This document shows positions 55,227 to 64,000 of a DNA stretch of 64,000 bases, in pieces; position 1 is the stretch's first letter, and every line of letters begins with the position of its first letter. Source of the DNA: an uncultured Rhodospirillaceae bacterium (lineage in GTDB: Bacteria; Pseudomonadota; Alphaproteobacteria; Rhodospirillales; UBA2165); NCBI GenBank assembly GCA_913020445.1, contig CAJWAR010000012.1, positions 1 through 64,000 on the forward strand. Reading direction: 5' to 3'. The position numbers were made by a program, and so were the translations under genes. The notes under the pieces are model-generated. The model was given only the letters and a program-made list of their open reading frames with translations, ran no database searches and was not told where the DNA came from.

Positions 55227-57230
55227 ATGGCTGAAGACGAATCGGCAACGCCGTCTCATCCGAACGCGCCAAAATCGGAGAGCAACTCTAGCCGGGATCT
55301 TGCGCAGGAGGTCGCGCCGGTTATCAAAGGTGATCCATCGCGGGATGACCCCTCTCATCGCTCGTTTATGGGTTCGTCACGTTTTGCCACCCGTCACTCC
55401 CTGTTTACGGTTTTAGGCCTGCTGGCGATTGGCGCAATGACGGCGCTGTTTTTTCATGCCGACCAATTGCTGTCCAAATCCCTCGATCAAGTTAGAACCG
55501 CGAGCCATTTGGCGAGCTTGGTATCGAGAATTGAATCAGCGACGCTTGCGCTTAACAGTGACGGCCAAAACTTTATCTTAAACCGTGATTTACGCTATGC
55601 CGAAAATTACCAAAAGCGTTCAGAAGTGCTGGCCCGCGATCTTAAGCTCCTGATGGAAGACCCGGCAGCCACCGATGCCCAAAAAATGGCAACAACTTTA
55701 AATGACGGCGTCGCCCAACATGCCGGACAATTCTCCAACATCGTTAAAATCAATAGCTTGCTGGGATTTGGCGGGGAGGACGGCCTGGCAGGCAACGCCA
55801 AGGCATCCTTCGCCGCCTTGGAAAAACGCATCGGTCAGTTGACGGCGCAGCTAAAAGACAGCGACACCCGGGCAGGACTCGGCGCCATCAGGACCAGCGA
55901 ATTGCAAATGGCGCAGAGCCCAACTGATAAAACCCTGCAACAGGTGCAGATCGATATTGGCCTGCTCAATAAAACCCTGGTCGCATCGGCTTTGAGCGAT
56001 GCCGAAAAGAAAACAGTTTTAACCATGCTGCAAAGTCATCGTAGTGATGTCACTCAATTGGGACGGACATGGATTACCCTCACCAAAGCCATCACCCTGC
56101 TTGGTGAGATCAACACGTATATGGCGCCCAGCCTCGATACCTTGATTAATTATTCCGGCAATTTTTCCTTACTGGCGCGCCAGGAAAGTAAAACCACCCA
56201 GGAATTTATTCGCCAACTTTTGGCCGGCGGCAGCGGCGCCACCCTGCTGCTATTGATATTCTTCGGGTTGATATTGATGGGCAGTATTTCAAAACCAGCA
56301 AGGCGCATTTCCGAGGTTGCCTTGGAGCTCGCCCATGGCAATGTCAGCGCCCCTATTCCCTATCTCGGCAATTACGATGAATCCGGTGAAATCGCCAGCG
56401 CCCTGGCGATCTTCCGCGAAAATATGCTGCAAGCCGATCGCCTGCGGAAAGATCTTGAGCTTGCACTTAAACAGCAGGCGGCAGAGATCGTGGTGCCACC
56501 TTTAGCGGAAACCACAGAAGAAGCGCTGGAAGACCTTAAGGCGGAAATAAAAGAAGAGATTGAAGAAGATATGGCGGATAAAATTGAGGGCCCGGGCCGC
56601 GGACTTATTCCGCATGCGGACAATTTGCCCGCTGAACCGGAGCCTCAATCTGATGACGGGGCCGATGGCGAACCAGCCGAGCCGCAACTGCCGATAGGCA
56701 AAAGTGCGATCACGTCTATTAGCCAGCAAGTGACCACGACCAGTCAAAATGCTTCGATTGCCGCCGAAGAGGCTGAAAGGACCGAGCAGATGGTCGCCGG
56801 CCTCGACGAGGCAACTGAGAAAATTGAAGATATTGAAATTCTCATGATTGGCATCAGCGATCAGATGAGCCTGTTATCTGTGCAGACCGCGCTGCTTGAT
56901 GGCGGCACGGACGCAGAGAATCTCATTCACCTGGATGAAAAACGCAGCAAGAAAAAAAGCCCGGCTAAATCAGCGTCGGGGCAGTCGGTCAGTGACCGCA
57001 TTGAAACCATCCAGGGCGGCACCAAACGCGCGATTAAGGCGGCGCAAAATATTGGCCGCACCCTTAACGACGTCAATGAAACCGCCAAAGATTTTGCCGC
57101 CACCGCCTCCAAGGAAGCACTTGAGGCCGCCAATGAACTGCTCCGTCAATCGGAAGACCTCCGCACCTTGCTCGATAATCTGCTCGGTAAAGTGGAGACC
57201 GGCGGCAACCAGTCGAAGGCGAAGGAATAG
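55227..57230 (+). CDS. HAMP-domain membrane protein, degenerate chemoreceptor-like
   Basis: 667 residues from ATG 55227 (GAGGT upstream). Cytoplasmic N-tail, TM1 at about 56-77, a periplasmic helical domain (about 78-332), TM2 at about 333-353, then a HAMP domain at about 354-405 (E-V-A-L-E-L-A-H-G-N then D-E-S-G-E-I). After an acidic stretch (about 430-490) come long coiled coils with I-S-D-Q-M-S-L-L-S-V-Q-T-A-L, which resembles the receptor tip but lacks the classic E-A-A-R-A-G-E. It therefore may not dock CheA. No CheW-binding pentapeptide is seen. Possible scaffold or diverged receptor. Confidence 0.72.
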   Translation: MAEDESATPSHPNAPKSESNSSRDLAQEVAPVIKGDPSRDDPSHRSFMGSSRFATRHSLFTVLGLLAIGAMTALFFHADQLLSKSLDQVRTASHLASLVSRIESATLALNSDGQNFILNRDLRYAENYQKRSEVLARDLKLLMEDPAATDAQKMATTLNDGVAQHAGQFSNIVKINSLLGFGGEDGLAGNAKASFAALEKRIGQLTAQLKDSDTRAGLGAIRTSELQMAQSPTDKTLQQVQIDIGLLNKTLVASALSDAEKKTVLTMLQSHRSDVTQLGRTWITLTKAITLLGEINTYMAPSLDTLINYSGNFSLLARQESKTTQEFIRQLLAGGSGATLLLLIFFGLILMGSISKPARRISEVALELAHGNVSAPIPYLGNYDESGEIASALAIFRENMLQADRLRKDLELALKQQAAEIVVPPLAETTEEALEDLKAEIKEEIEEDMADKIEGPGRGLIPHADNLPAEPEPQSDDGADGEPAEPQLPIGKSAITSISQQVTTTSQNASIAAEEAERTEQMVAGLDEATEKIEDIEILMIGISDQMSLLSVQTALLDGGTDAENLIHLDEKRSKKKSPAKSASGQSVSDRIETIQGGTKRAIKAAQNIGRTLNDVNETAKDFAATASKEALEAANELLRQSEDLRTLLDNLLGKVETGGNQSKAKE

Positions 57231-57296
57231 TTTCTTCGGAGACATCTTCTTGGCACATCCTCACGTCCTCAACATTGGTCGCCTAAGGTGTCCCCG

Positions 57297-58472
57297 TTAT
57301 TCTTCCATCAACACCGCGATACCGGGCAGCGTCTTGCCCTCGAGCCATTCGAGGAAGGCGCCGCCGGCCGATGAGATATAAGAGAACGTCTCAGTGACGC
57401 CGGCATTGGCGAGGGCTGCCATGGTATCGCCGCCGCCGGCCACGCTTAAGAGCGCACCAGATTGCGTGAGCTGGGCAGCGGCCTGGGCGGCGGCATTGGT
57501 GCCTTGATCAAAGGGTTTGAACTCAAAGGCGCCGAGGGGGCCGTTCCAGACCAGGGTCTTGCAATTAGTGAGCAGCTTAGAGATCGCGGCGGCGGTCTCG
57601 GGCCCAACATCCAAGATCATCTGATCCTCCGGCACCGCATCAATGGCGACGGTCTCTGTTGCAACGCCCGCCTCTAACGCTCCGGCCACCACCGCATCGA
57701 CCGGCAGGTGAATTTCACAGCCCGCGTCTTTGGCTTTGGCAGTGATCGCCCGGGCCGTCTCCGCCATTTCTTCTTCGCATAGAGATTTGCCGACCGATAC
57801 CCCGCCCGCAAACAAGAACGTGTTGGCCATCGCGCCGCCAACAATCAGATGATCAACTTTGGTGATGAGGTTCTCAAGCACGCCGAGCTTGGTCGAGATT
57901 TTATTGCCGCCGACAATCGCCGCCACCGGTGGGGCGGGGTTTTCCAGCGCATCATTGAGCGCCTCCAATTCCTGCTGCATCAAACGACCGGCGGCAGCCG
58001 GCAAGAGCCGCGCGACACCATCAATTGACGCATGGGCCCGGTGGGCACAAGAGAACGCATCATTGATATAGATATCGCCATGGGCGGCGAGGTTTTTGGC
58101 AAACGCCGGATCATTGCCTTCTTCGCCCGCGTTAAAACGCAAATTCTCTAGCATCACGACTTCGCAGGGCTGAGGCACATACCTGCCGTCGGCTGAAAAA
58201 TTCACCGCGACGTCCGGCAGATAGCCGCTCAACACTTTGGCCAAAGGCGCCAACGACATCTCCGGCACGATCTCGCCTTTGGGACGGCCAAAATGACTGG
58301 CGAGCACAATACCGGCGCCACGCGCCAAAATTTCGGTGATGGTCGGGACAATTTTTTCAATCCGCGCCGGATCGGTGACGGCGCCGTCCCGCATCGGCAC
58401 ATTCATATCGACCCTGAGCAACACGCGCTTACCGGCCAGATCGAGATCATCAAGGGTTCTGAAAGAGGGCAT
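57297..58472 (-). CDS. pgk: phosphoglycerate kinase
   Basis: 391 residues from ATG 58472; the 37 extra residues up to 58583 are not PGK-like. Transfers phosphate from 1,3-bisphosphoglycerate to ADP in glycolysis. R-V-D-M-N-V-P near 20-26, S-H-F-G-R-P near 60-65, G-G-N-K-I-S-T-K-L near 185-193, G-G-A-M-A-N-T-F near 211-218, and G-G-G-D-T near 355-359 are the hinge and nucleotide motifs. gap is not in the window. Confidence 0.97.
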   Translation of the reverse strand: MPSFRTLDDLDLAGKRVLLRVDMNVPMRDGAVTDPARIEKIVPTITEILARGAGIVLASHFGRPKGEIVPEMSLAPLAKVLSGYLPDVAVNFSADGRYVPQPCEVVMLENLRFNAGEEGNDPAFAKNLAAHGDIYINDAFSCAHRAHASIDGVARLLPAAAGRLMQQELEALNDALENPAPPVAAIVGGNKISTKLGVLENLITKVDHLIVGGAMANTFLFAGGVSVGKSLCEEEMAETARAITAKAKDAGCEIHLPVDAVVAGALEAGVATETVAIDAVPEDQMILDVGPETAAAISKLLTNCKTLVWNGPLGAFEFKPFDQGTNAAAQAAAQLTQSGALLSVAGGGDTMAALANAGVTETFSYISSAGGAFLEWLEGKTLPGIAVLMEE

Positions 58473-58632
58473 GGTTAATTGAAGTTCCTTACGAGATATT
58501 ACTAAATCCAATTGGGCCGCAATATAAAGGCCTAATTGGCAAGCCTCAATCAATATGCGGCGCATAAGCGCCGGCGCGCCCATGGATAATTGTGGCGCTT
58601 GCCAAACTCAAAAAAGAGTTTGGTTAATTTTC

Positions 58633-58668
58633 AAAAAAAAGCGGCTTGACCAAAAAGGCCAAGCCGCT
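58633..58668 (-). terminator. intrinsic terminator after the DUF1223 gene
   Basis: On the minus strand AGCGGCTTG (58668-58660) pairs perfectly with CAAGCCGCT (58648-58640) around a short loop, then eight T at 58640-58633. It would end the transcript from 59590. Confidence 0.82.
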
Positions 58669-58791
58669 CGAAGGGTGATCCATTTCTTTCGCTCAAAATG
58701 GGGGGAAGAGCATGCAGAATTCCAGGATCACCTCTGGGGTAACTCTGTAAAGTAGAATGATTATCGCCTATGAATTCTCCCTTTTCAACAC

Positions 58792-58813
58792 TTATTGATC
58801 GATCGATCAATAA
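58792..58813. repeat. 22-bp perfect palindrome (ATTGATCGATCGATCAAT core)
   Basis: A perfect inverted repeat centred on GATCGATC, 18 bases past the stop of the DUF1223 gene. Self-complementary on both strands, so it could be an operator-like site or a weak hairpin. Confidence 0.6.
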
Positions 58814-58831
58814 AAATTTCTTAATCCGAAA

Positions 58832-59590
58832 TCAATTAACGTGTCCGGCCAGTTGAATAGATGCCGCCCCGAGGATCGGTCCTTTTTGCGCATTTTGCAG
58901 AAAAACGGCACAACCCTGCCCCTTATGATCTTTTAACTCCGCTGCCGGAATGGTCAGCGCCAATCTTTGACCGCGCCAATCACCGATTTTTTTTATCATC
59001 CGCACAACATTATAATTATTGAGTTTTAGCCCGCGATTCTCGCCGCGGCGAATTCTTGTTTGGTGAATAGGATCATAAAATATCAGCCACACCGCAGCCT
59101 GGCGTGGTTGACGTCCACGGGCGACGCGAATGTTTAAATCGCCTGACTTCAGACGCTCTAATTTTATCGGCACATCCGGCGCGAGCTTAGCATGCCTGAT
59201 ACCGGTCTTGACCGCCCTTTCATTGGAGCCGGTTGCTTCCGCCATGCCGTGGATAACCATCTGCGGCGTATAAACGTAGGATTTTCGGAAGATGCGGGAA
59301 TATTCCCGTTGGCGCCGGGAGTTAATTGGCGCCGCGAATGGATCTTTCCAGCCAATGTAATCCCAATAATCAACATGGAACGACAGGGCTAGGATGCCCT
59401 CTATTTTGGCCAGCTTGCCGAGCAGCGCATCGGCGGGTGGGCATGACGAACAGCCCTGTGACGTGTAGAGCTCGACCACGGTCGGCCCACGGTGGCGCGC
59501 ATTGTCGCCAGCGTAAACAGAACCAATCATAAATGTCAGTGCCACAAGAGCTAACGTAAAACTGTGGATTATTGTTTTTATAAAAGTCAT
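58832..59590 (-). CDS. DUF1223 thioredoxin-like secreted protein
   Basis: 252 residues. Signal peptide at about 1-27 (A-L-V-A-L-T-F-M-I-G-S-V-Y-A-G). The mature part has V-V-E-L-Y-T-S-Q-G-C-S-S-C-P-P-A-D near 38-54, a CxxC in the thioredoxin-like position, and H-V-D-Y-W-D-Y near 72-78, then Y-V-Y-T-P-Q-M near 103-109 and a C-terminal beta domain. Periplasmic. The family is widespread in alphaproteobacteria, function unknown. Closed by a terminator at 58633. Confidence 0.88.
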   Translation of the reverse strand: MTFIKTIIHSFTLALVALTFMIGSVYAGDNARHRGPTVVELYTSQGCSSCPPADALLGKLAKIEGILALSFHVDYWDYIGWKDPFAAPINSRRQREYSRIFRKSYVYTPQMVIHGMAEATGSNERAVKTGIRHAKLAPDVPIKLERLKSGDLNIRVARGRQPRQAAVWLIFYDPIHQTRIRRGENRGLKLNNYNVVRMIKKIGDWRGQRLALTIPAAELKDHKGQGCAVFLQNAQKGPILGAASIQLAGHVN

Positions 59591-59662
59591 GTATCAGAAA
59601 TAGCGTAGGCGCTTATCTATCGCCAATCACATGCCAGTGAGAATGCGCTCAAAAGCAGGAAA

Positions 59663-59682
59663 CGCGGCCCATATGAGCCGCG
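59663..59682 (-). terminator. weak hairpin after acnA
   Basis: CGCGGC/GCCGCG stem with an 8-base loop, about 50 bases after the acnA stop. Only a short T-rich stretch follows on the minus strand, so it may terminate weakly or not at all. Confidence 0.3.
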
Positions 59683-59733
59683 CTCCATTAACAATTGCGT
59701 GAGATACCTAACTGTTCATTTTAATAAAACAAC

Positions 59734-62415
59734 TTAGGCCGCCTTAAGATTCCGGAGAACATATTGAAGAATGCCGCCGTGGCGGTAGTACTCAACCTCA
59801 TCCGCCGTGTCGATCCGGCACAGCAGTTCGATCTCTACCGTTGAGCCATCAGCCCGCGTGATTTTACACGGCACATCCATGCGGGGGTCGATGCCGTCCT
59901 TGATACCGGTGATGTCAAAAATTTCGGTGCCATCCAATTTAAGAGTTTCCCGGGTTTGACCATCTTTGAACTGCAAGGGCAGCACACCCATACCGACTAA
60001 GTTAGACCGATGGATACGCTCGAAGCTTTCGACGATCACGGCCTTGACGCCCAAAAGGCGCGTGCCCTTGGCCGCCCAGTCGCGGGACGAGCCGGGGCCA
60101 TAAAGCGAGCCACCGACGATCACCAACGGCACGCCGTCATCGGCATATTTCACTGCCGCATCATAGATCGGCATAACTTCGCCGGACGGATGGTGCTTAG
60201 TGACGCCGCCCTCGGTGCCTGGCGCCATTTCGTTCTTGATGCGGATATTGGCAAACGTGCCGCGCATCATCACTTCGTGGTTGCCGCGCCTGGAACCAAA
60301 GGAGTTAAAGTCCTGGGTGCGAACTTGGCGATCGGTCAAATAACTGCCGGCGGGGCTATCTGCTTTAATGGCACCAGCCGGTGAGATGTGATCAGTGGTG
60401 ATGGAATCCCCTAAAATAGCCAGCTCCCGCGCCCCTTCGATATCAGAGAATTCACCCGCCTCTGCTTCCATACCTTCAAAGAAGGTCGGATATTTGACGT
60501 AGGTTGAGGCTTCCTGCCAATCGTAGGTCTCACTGCCTTCGGTCTGGATATTTTGCCATTGCTCAGGACCTGCCCAAACTTGCTCGCCGTAGCGGGTAGC
60601 GAACATATCCGGCGTGATGTGATTGAGCATCGCATCGCTGACCTCTTTATTGGTCGGCCAGATGTCTTTGAGATAAACCGGATTGCCGTCGCTGTCTTTA
60701 CCCAGCGGATCATTATAAAGATCACGGGTCATCGAACCAGCAATCGCATAAGCGACCACCAAGGGCGGTGAGGTCAGATAGTTGGTTTTGATCTGGGCAT
60801 GAATGCGGCCCTCGAAGTTCCGGTTACCGGACAATACGGCACAAACCGTCAGATCACCTTCGGTGATGGCTTCGTCGACCGGCTCCAACAGCGGACCGGA
60901 GTTGCCGATGCAGGTCGTGCAGCCATAGCCAACGACGTTAAAGCCGAGCGCATCGAGATCACCTTGCAAACCAGCATGTTCGAGGTAGTCGGAGACCACC
61001 TGACTGCCCGGCGCCAATGAGGTTTTCACCCAGGGCTTGGGCCTGAGTCCCAGCGCATTGGCTTTCTGCGCCACCAATCCTGCCGCCATCAAAACGGATG
61101 GGTTGGAGGTGTTGGTGCAGGATGTTATCGAAGCGATTACGACATCGCCGTCTTGAACTTGATAATCTTCACCGCTTGCATCAATCGGGCCCTTACCGCG
61201 ACCGACGGTGTCGAGGGTTTCTTCGAAAGCGCTCTTCGAGTTAGAAAGTGCGATGCGATCCTGTGGCCGTTTAGGACCGGAAATCGACGGTTCAACGGTT
61301 GAAATATCAAGCTCCAAGGTATCGGAAAACTCGGGATCCGGTGTTGAAGCATCGCGCCACATACCTTGCGCTTTGGCATATTCTTCAACCAGGGCAACCC
61401 GGTCGGCATCCCGCGAGGTAAATTTCAAAAAGCGGATGGTTTCTTCATCGATTGGGAAAATACCGCAGGTGGCGCCATATTCAGGCGCCATATTAGCCAG
61501 CGTCGCGCGATCCGGTAGGGCCAGATTGTCCAAAGCCGGACCATAGAATTCAACAAATTTACCAACCACGCCTTTTTCACGCAGCATCTGCACTACCACC
61601 AGCACCAAGTCAGTCGCCGTGGTGCCTTCTTTCATTTCACCGGTCAGCTTAAAGCCGACCACTTCAGGGATCAGCATGGAAACCGGCTGACCCAGCATAG
61701 CGGCCTCGGCTTCGATACCGCCTACACCCCAACCCAGCACCGCCAGGCCATTGACCATCGTCGTGTGGCTATCGGTACCAACGAGCGTGTCCGGATAGGC
61801 AACCGTTTTGCCGTCAACTTCGTCGGTCCAAACGGTTTGCGACAGGAACTCGAGATTTACCTGGTGGCAAATGCCGGTCCCGGGTGGCACCACGCGGAAA
61901 TTATCAAAGGCTTCGGAGCCCCAACGGAGAAACTCATAACGTTCCTGGTTGCGTTCAAACTCTTTTTCGACATTGGCACTGAAAGCGTGGTTATCGCCAT
62001 GATTATCAATCATCACCGAATGGTCGATCACCAGATCAACCGGGCTGAGCGGATTAATTTTTTGCGGATCGCCACCGAGGTCCTGCATTGCCTGGCGCAT
62101 TGCCGCCAGATCAACAACAGCCGGAACGCCGGTGAAATCCTGCATCAACACGCGGGCCGGACGGTAAGCGATTTCGCGGTCAGAACTTTTGCTTTCGAGC
62201 CATGCGCCCAGGGCTTTGACATCATCGACGGTGACGCTTGAGCCATCTTCATAGCGCAACAGATTTTCCAGCAGAACTTTTAAGGAAAACGGTAGGCGGG
62301 AAATATCGCCGAGGCCTGCTTCGGCAGCGGCCTCCAGGCTAAAATAATCGTAATCTTTACCACCGGCGCTTAGTGAACGGCGGGTTTTAAGGGTATCCTG
62401 GCCGACTTTGGACAT
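59734..62415 (-). CDS. acnA: aconitate hydratase A
   Basis: 893 residues from ATG 62415 (GAGGAGAGCC upstream; five more residues at 62430 unlikely). Isomerises citrate to isocitrate; cytoplasm. Cluster Cys lie in I-T-S-C-T-N-T-S near 430-437 and T-T-C-I-G-N-S-G near 501-508. [13 protein letters not shown] near 202-214 and G-S-R-R-G-N-H-E-V near 689-697, then S-S-R-D-W-A-A-K-G near 771-779 are the substrate motifs. In alphaproteobacteria this gene often lies beside the ccm genes, as here. Confidence 0.97.
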   Translation of the reverse strand: MSKVGQDTLKTRRSLSAGGKDYDYFSLEAAAEAGLGDISRLPFSLKVLLENLLRYEDGSSVTVDDVKALGAWLESKSSDREIAYRPARVLMQDFTGVPAVVDLAAMRQAMQDLGGDPQKINPLSPVDLVIDHSVMIDNHGDNHAFSANVEKEFERNQERYEFLRWGSEAFDNFRVVPPGTGICHQVNLEFLSQTVWTDEVDGKTVAYPDTLVGTDSHTTMVNGLAVLGWGVGGIEAEAAMLGQPVSMLIPEVVGFKLTGEMKEGTTATDLVLVVVQMLREKGVVGKFVEFYGPALDNLALPDRATLANMAPEYGATCGIFPIDEETIRFLKFTSRDADRVALVEEYAKAQGMWRDASTPDPEFSDTLELDISTVEPSISGPKRPQDRIALSNSKSAFEETLDTVGRGKGPIDASGEDYQVQDGDVVIASITSCTNTSNPSVLMAAGLVAQKANALGLRPKPWVKTSLAPGSQVVSDYLEHAGLQGDLDALGFNVVGYGCTTCIGNSGPLLEPVDEAITEGDLTVCAVLSGNRNFEGRIHAQIKTNYLTSPPLVVAYAIAGSMTRDLYNDPLGKDSDGNPVYLKDIWPTNKEVSDAMLNHITPDMFATRYGEQVWAGPEQWQNIQTEGSETYDWQEASTYVKYPTFFEGMEAEAGEFSDIEGARELAILGDSITTDHISPAGAIKADSPAGSYLTDRQVRTQDFNSFGSRRGNHEVMMRGTFANIRIKNEMAPGTEGGVTKHHPSGEVMPIYDAAVKYADDGVPLVIVGGSLYGPGSSRDWAAKGTRLLGVKAVIVESFERIHRSNLVGMGVLPLQFKDGQTRETLKLDGTEIFDITGIKDGIDPRMDVPCKITRADGSTVEIELLCRIDTADEVEYYRHGGILQYVLRNLKAA

Positions 62416-62549
62416 GCGGCTCTCCTCCAATTTTGGTGATCTGTAACGGGTTTTTCGAATTGGGGCTTTGAGTACACCATGAGGACCGATAACTCCAGCC
62501 CCCGAAAGAAGATTTTTGCGGGAATAATAGCCGGTTTTTTAATATCAAT

Positions 62550-62580
62550 TTGACACATAAAAACACGAAAACGTTATACT
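62550..62580 (+). promoter_or_regulatory. strong candidate promoter for a small RNA
   Basis: TTGACA at 62550-62555 and TATACT at 62575-62580 (19-base spacer; TTATAC gives 18). It points away from acnA and toward the terminator at 62713-62763. Confidence 0.6.
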
Positions 62581-62586
62581 TACCGC

Positions 62587-62763
62587 ATATTCTCGCCACA
62601 TTTCGACCCTCTAATGCAACTCTATCAGGCCTCCTGATATCAAGAGAGTCTCCTTAAGAACACTCTGGCTCTCTTACCCCCTATAGGCAGGTTCGACTGC
62701 CATTAACTTACCGGCTGGAAAGCGTCCCCCCCCCTGAGACACCTCTTTCCAGCCGCTTTTTTT
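62587..62763 (+). ncRNA. candidate small RNA, about 175 nt, between acnA and wrbA-like gene
   Basis: From the predicted start near 62587 to the T-run at 62763, with no gene to serve on the plus strand. Inner hairpins are clear: ATCAGG-CCT-CCTGAT, AGAGT/ACTCT, and GGCAG-GTTCGA-CTGCC. It ends in a strong terminator. Size is near that of 6S RNA but I cannot assign it; tmRNA-type T-arm resemblance is weak. Strong candidate for an unlisted RNA. Confidence 0.5.
62713..62763 (+). terminator. intrinsic terminator of the candidate small RNA
   Basis: GGCTGGAAAG (62713-62722) pairs perfectly with CTTTCCAGCC (62745-62754), with a long C-rich loop, then seven T at 62757-62763. On the opposite strand no T-run follows, so it points right. 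It touches the stop of the minus-strand flavoprotein gene. Confidence 0.82.
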
Positions 62764-63376
62764 AGTCTGCCTTCAATTTAAGCGAAATCTCAGCCAGAGC
62801 CTGGCCTTGGATGCGGGCGGCGGCGAGCTCGGCTGCTGACGGCCGCTCACCCTCACCGCCGGAAATGGTCGCCGCGCCGAACGGCGTTGTGCCGGTGACC
62901 TGATCACTGGGCGTTTCATTTTGGGCGCGGGTGCCCAAGGGCACAATGGTCAAGCCGAACACAGCGAACGTGCTCCAGAGCGACATCAGGGCGGCTTCCC
63001 GGCCGGCACCTGAGCCAGCGCCGGCAAATGCCGTTGCCGGTATGCCGGTCAAGGCGCCCTCCATCCAATATTTTCCGGCCTGATCAAGAAAATAACGCAA
63101 GGCCGAGCTTTGCGCGCCGAAATAGACCGGGGTGCCGATGGCGAGGCCGTCATGGGCGATCAGATCTTCGATCTCAGCGACGGGGATGTGGTCGAATTGA
63201 GCGCGGGACTCGGCCATATCGTTGCCGCCGAAGATCACGGAAGAGCCTTCAATTTCAGGCACCCGCCGCAAATTCGCCGCGCAGCCATCGACACTATCAA
63301 CGCCGGCCGCAATTGCCTCGGCGAGCCGGTAGGTGCTGCCGGTCACGCTATGAAATAAAACCAAAACTGTCGTCAT
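62762..63376 (-). CDS. WrbA-like NAD(P)H:quinone oxidoreductase (flavodoxin fold)
   Basis: 204 residues. F-H-S-V-T-G-S-T-Y-R-L-A near residues 8-19 binds FMN phosphate, G-T-P-V-Y-F-G near 80-86 is the second FMN loop, G-T-T-P-F-G-A-A-T near 167-175 is typical of WrbA near its end. Reduces quinones by two electrons to avoid radical formation. Slightly diverged from E. coli WrbA. Its stop lies against the plus-strand terminator. Confidence 0.82.
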   Translation of the reverse strand: MTTVLVLFHSVTGSTYRLAEAIAAGVDSVDGCAANLRRVPEIEGSSVIFGGNDMAESRAQFDHIPVAEIEDLIAHDGLAIGTPVYFGAQSSALRYFLDQAGKYWMEGALTGIPATAFAGAGSGAGREAALMSLWSTFAVFGLTIVPLGTRAQNETPSDQVTGTTPFGAATISGGEGERPSAAELAAARIQGQALAEISLKLKAD

Positions 63377-63483
63377 GAATTTACTGCCCTTAAGGATTTT
63401 CAGATAAAAAATTGTACGCCCTTGTCAAACAACAAAGCGCGCCCTTAAAGTACCGCAAAATTTTGCCGAGAGGAACAGCATCC

Positions 63484-63783
63484 ATGCTCATCGAAATGCG
63501 AATTTACACAACTCACCCCGGCCAGGCCGCGGCCTTTGCCAAGCTCTATCAAGACGAGGGCCTGCCGGTCCAATTGCCAGTCGGTGGTAAATTGACGGGC
63601 TTCTATCGCCAGGACGTGGGCGACCCCAATCAGGTCATTCTAATCTGGGAGTACGAGTCTTATGAAGACCGTCTGGCCCGCCGTGACGAGCTGTTCAAAA
63701 TACCGGAATGGCTGGCCTTCCTGCAAAAAGCGGCGCCGCTGGTGCAGTCGGAAGAAAATAAATTGCTAACCGCTGTGAGCTAA
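63484..63783 (+). CDS. NIPSNAP family protein
   Basis: 99 residues from ATG 63484 (GAGAGGAA upstream); an upstream extension to 63412 is not family-like. I-E-M-R-I-Y-T-T-H-P-G near 3-13, G-K-L-T-G-F-Y near 35-41, V-I-L-I-W-E-Y-E-S-Y-E-D-R near 51-63 are the NIPSNAP pattern, a dimeric alpha/beta barrel. Function in bacteria is unknown. Divergent from the flavoprotein gene. Confidence 0.85.
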   Translation: MLIEMRIYTTHPGQAAAFAKLYQDEGLPVQLPVGGKLTGFYRQDVGDPNQVILIWEYESYEDRLARRDELFKIPEWLAFLQKAAPLVQSEENKLLTAVS

Positions 63784-63868
63784 ATGGAACTCCTGGCCGG
63801 GCAACATTCTAACGGCTTTATTATCCTCGGTTATTGTCTCAAGAGGTTTGGTCAGATATCTATGGGCC

Positions 63869-64000
63869 ATGGCTGATTTTTCAGGCAATAGTCTGACCTG
63901 TATTCGCGGTGAGCGAGTGGTCTTCACCAAGCTTGATTTTTCGATTGGTGAAGGCGAGGTGCTCTATCTGCGCGGACCCAATGGCAGCGGCAAATCGACT
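63869..64000 (+). CDS. ccmA: heme exporter ATP-binding protein CcmA, start only
   Basis: First 44 residues before the window ends. L-T-C-I-R-G-E-R-V-V-F near 9-19 and the Walker A motif G-P-N-G-S-G-K-S-T at about 36-44 match CcmA, the ATPase of the cytochrome c maturation system. ATG 63869 is the only sensible start (ATG 63862 stops at once). The rest and the ccm partners lie outside the window. Being close to acnA fits alphaproteobacterial gene order. Confidence 0.85.
   Translation, partial: MADFSGNSLTCIRGERVVFTKLDFSIGEGEVLYLRGPNGSGKST

Larger units (their letters stand above)
58473..58831. other. gap between pgk and the DUF1223 gene
   Basis: About 360 bases. It holds a minus-strand terminator (58633-58668) and a 22-bp palindrome (58792-58813). 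Otherwise nothing recognisable. A plus-strand frame at 58555-58755 overlaps the terminator and does not look like a gene. Confidence 0.5.

Noticed and set aside
62680-62705. GGCAGGTTCGACTGCC as a tRNA or tmRNA T-arm
   Set aside because: The stem closes best around a six-base loop, and the T-arm closing pair (53-61) mismatches; no acceptor stem fits.

Overview
The window looks like a contiguous piece of chromosome from a free-living, aerobic alphaproteobacterium, probably near Rhodospirillales. The reasons are the single-direction TCA operon mdh-sucC-sucD-odhA-odhB-lpd, the sdhCDAB operon, leuCDB-asd behind rpsP-rimM-trmD-rplS, dapF-mtaB-ftsY, and acnA close to ccmA. The protein sequences read as alphaproteobacterial. 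Most genes have moderate GC; a few stretches (about 20.0-22.0, 34.1-34.7, 38.9-39.3 and 49.5-49.9 kb) are clearly AT-rich. Species cannot be named from the sequence alone.

Layout. 0-4.5 kb: a TPR protein cut by the left edge, an SDR-type protein, an alpha/beta hydrolase and two glycosyltransferases (GT4, GT9). 4.5-13.5 kb: a translation block, thrS-infC-rpmI-rplT-pheS-pheT. thrS has a threonine-codon leader peptide with an attenuator. infC starts at ATC. The infC-rpmI junction is split by two opposite-strand genes, including an ArsJ-like transporter. 13.5-22 kb: accessory metabolism (MetE-like protein, bicupin, MFS, amidohydrolase, CinA-like, GST, SpoIIAA-like) ending in an AT-rich two-gene HD-hydrolase/small-protein unit. 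22-31.2 kb: lpd, odhB (two lipoyl domains), odhA, sucD, sucC and mdh (lysine-rich tail), all on the minus strand. 31.5-35.3 kb: zapE, a VTT membrane protein, TerB-like, BrnT/BrnA with a palindromic operator, PaiB-like. 35.4-38.8 kb: sdhCDAB. 38.8-40.2 kb: a long gene-free stretch with two perfect DnaA boxes in AT-rich DNA. 40.2-49.3 kb: response regulator, asd, leuBDC, rplS, trmD, rimM, rpsP (long acidic repeat tail) and ffh. 49.3-57.2 kb: two XRE regulators, an Fe-S protein, dapF-mtaB-ftsY and a HAMP membrane protein. 57.3-64 kb: pgk, a DUF1223 protein, acnA, a candidate small RNA, a WrbA-like flavoprotein, a NIPSNAP protein and the start of ccmA.

How the genes work together. Succinate dehydrogenase, malate dehydrogenase, succinyl-CoA synthetase, the 2-oxoglutarate dehydrogenase complex and aconitase supply most of the TCA cycle. 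ccmA, at the right edge, belongs to cytochrome c maturation. thrS, pheST, infC, rpmI, rplT, rpsP, rplS, rimM, trmD, ffh and ftsY serve translation and co-translational targeting. leuBCD, asd and dapF serve leucine and aspartate-family/lysine synthesis.

Strongest leads: the threonine attenuator upstream of thrS; the AT-rich HD-hydrolase plus YwgA-like pair as a possible defence or toxin-antitoxin unit; the histone H1-like tail on malate dehydrogenase; the repeat tail on ribosomal protein S16; a promoter-to-terminator candidate small RNA beside acnA and another upstream of ffh; and a possible DnaA-binding region.
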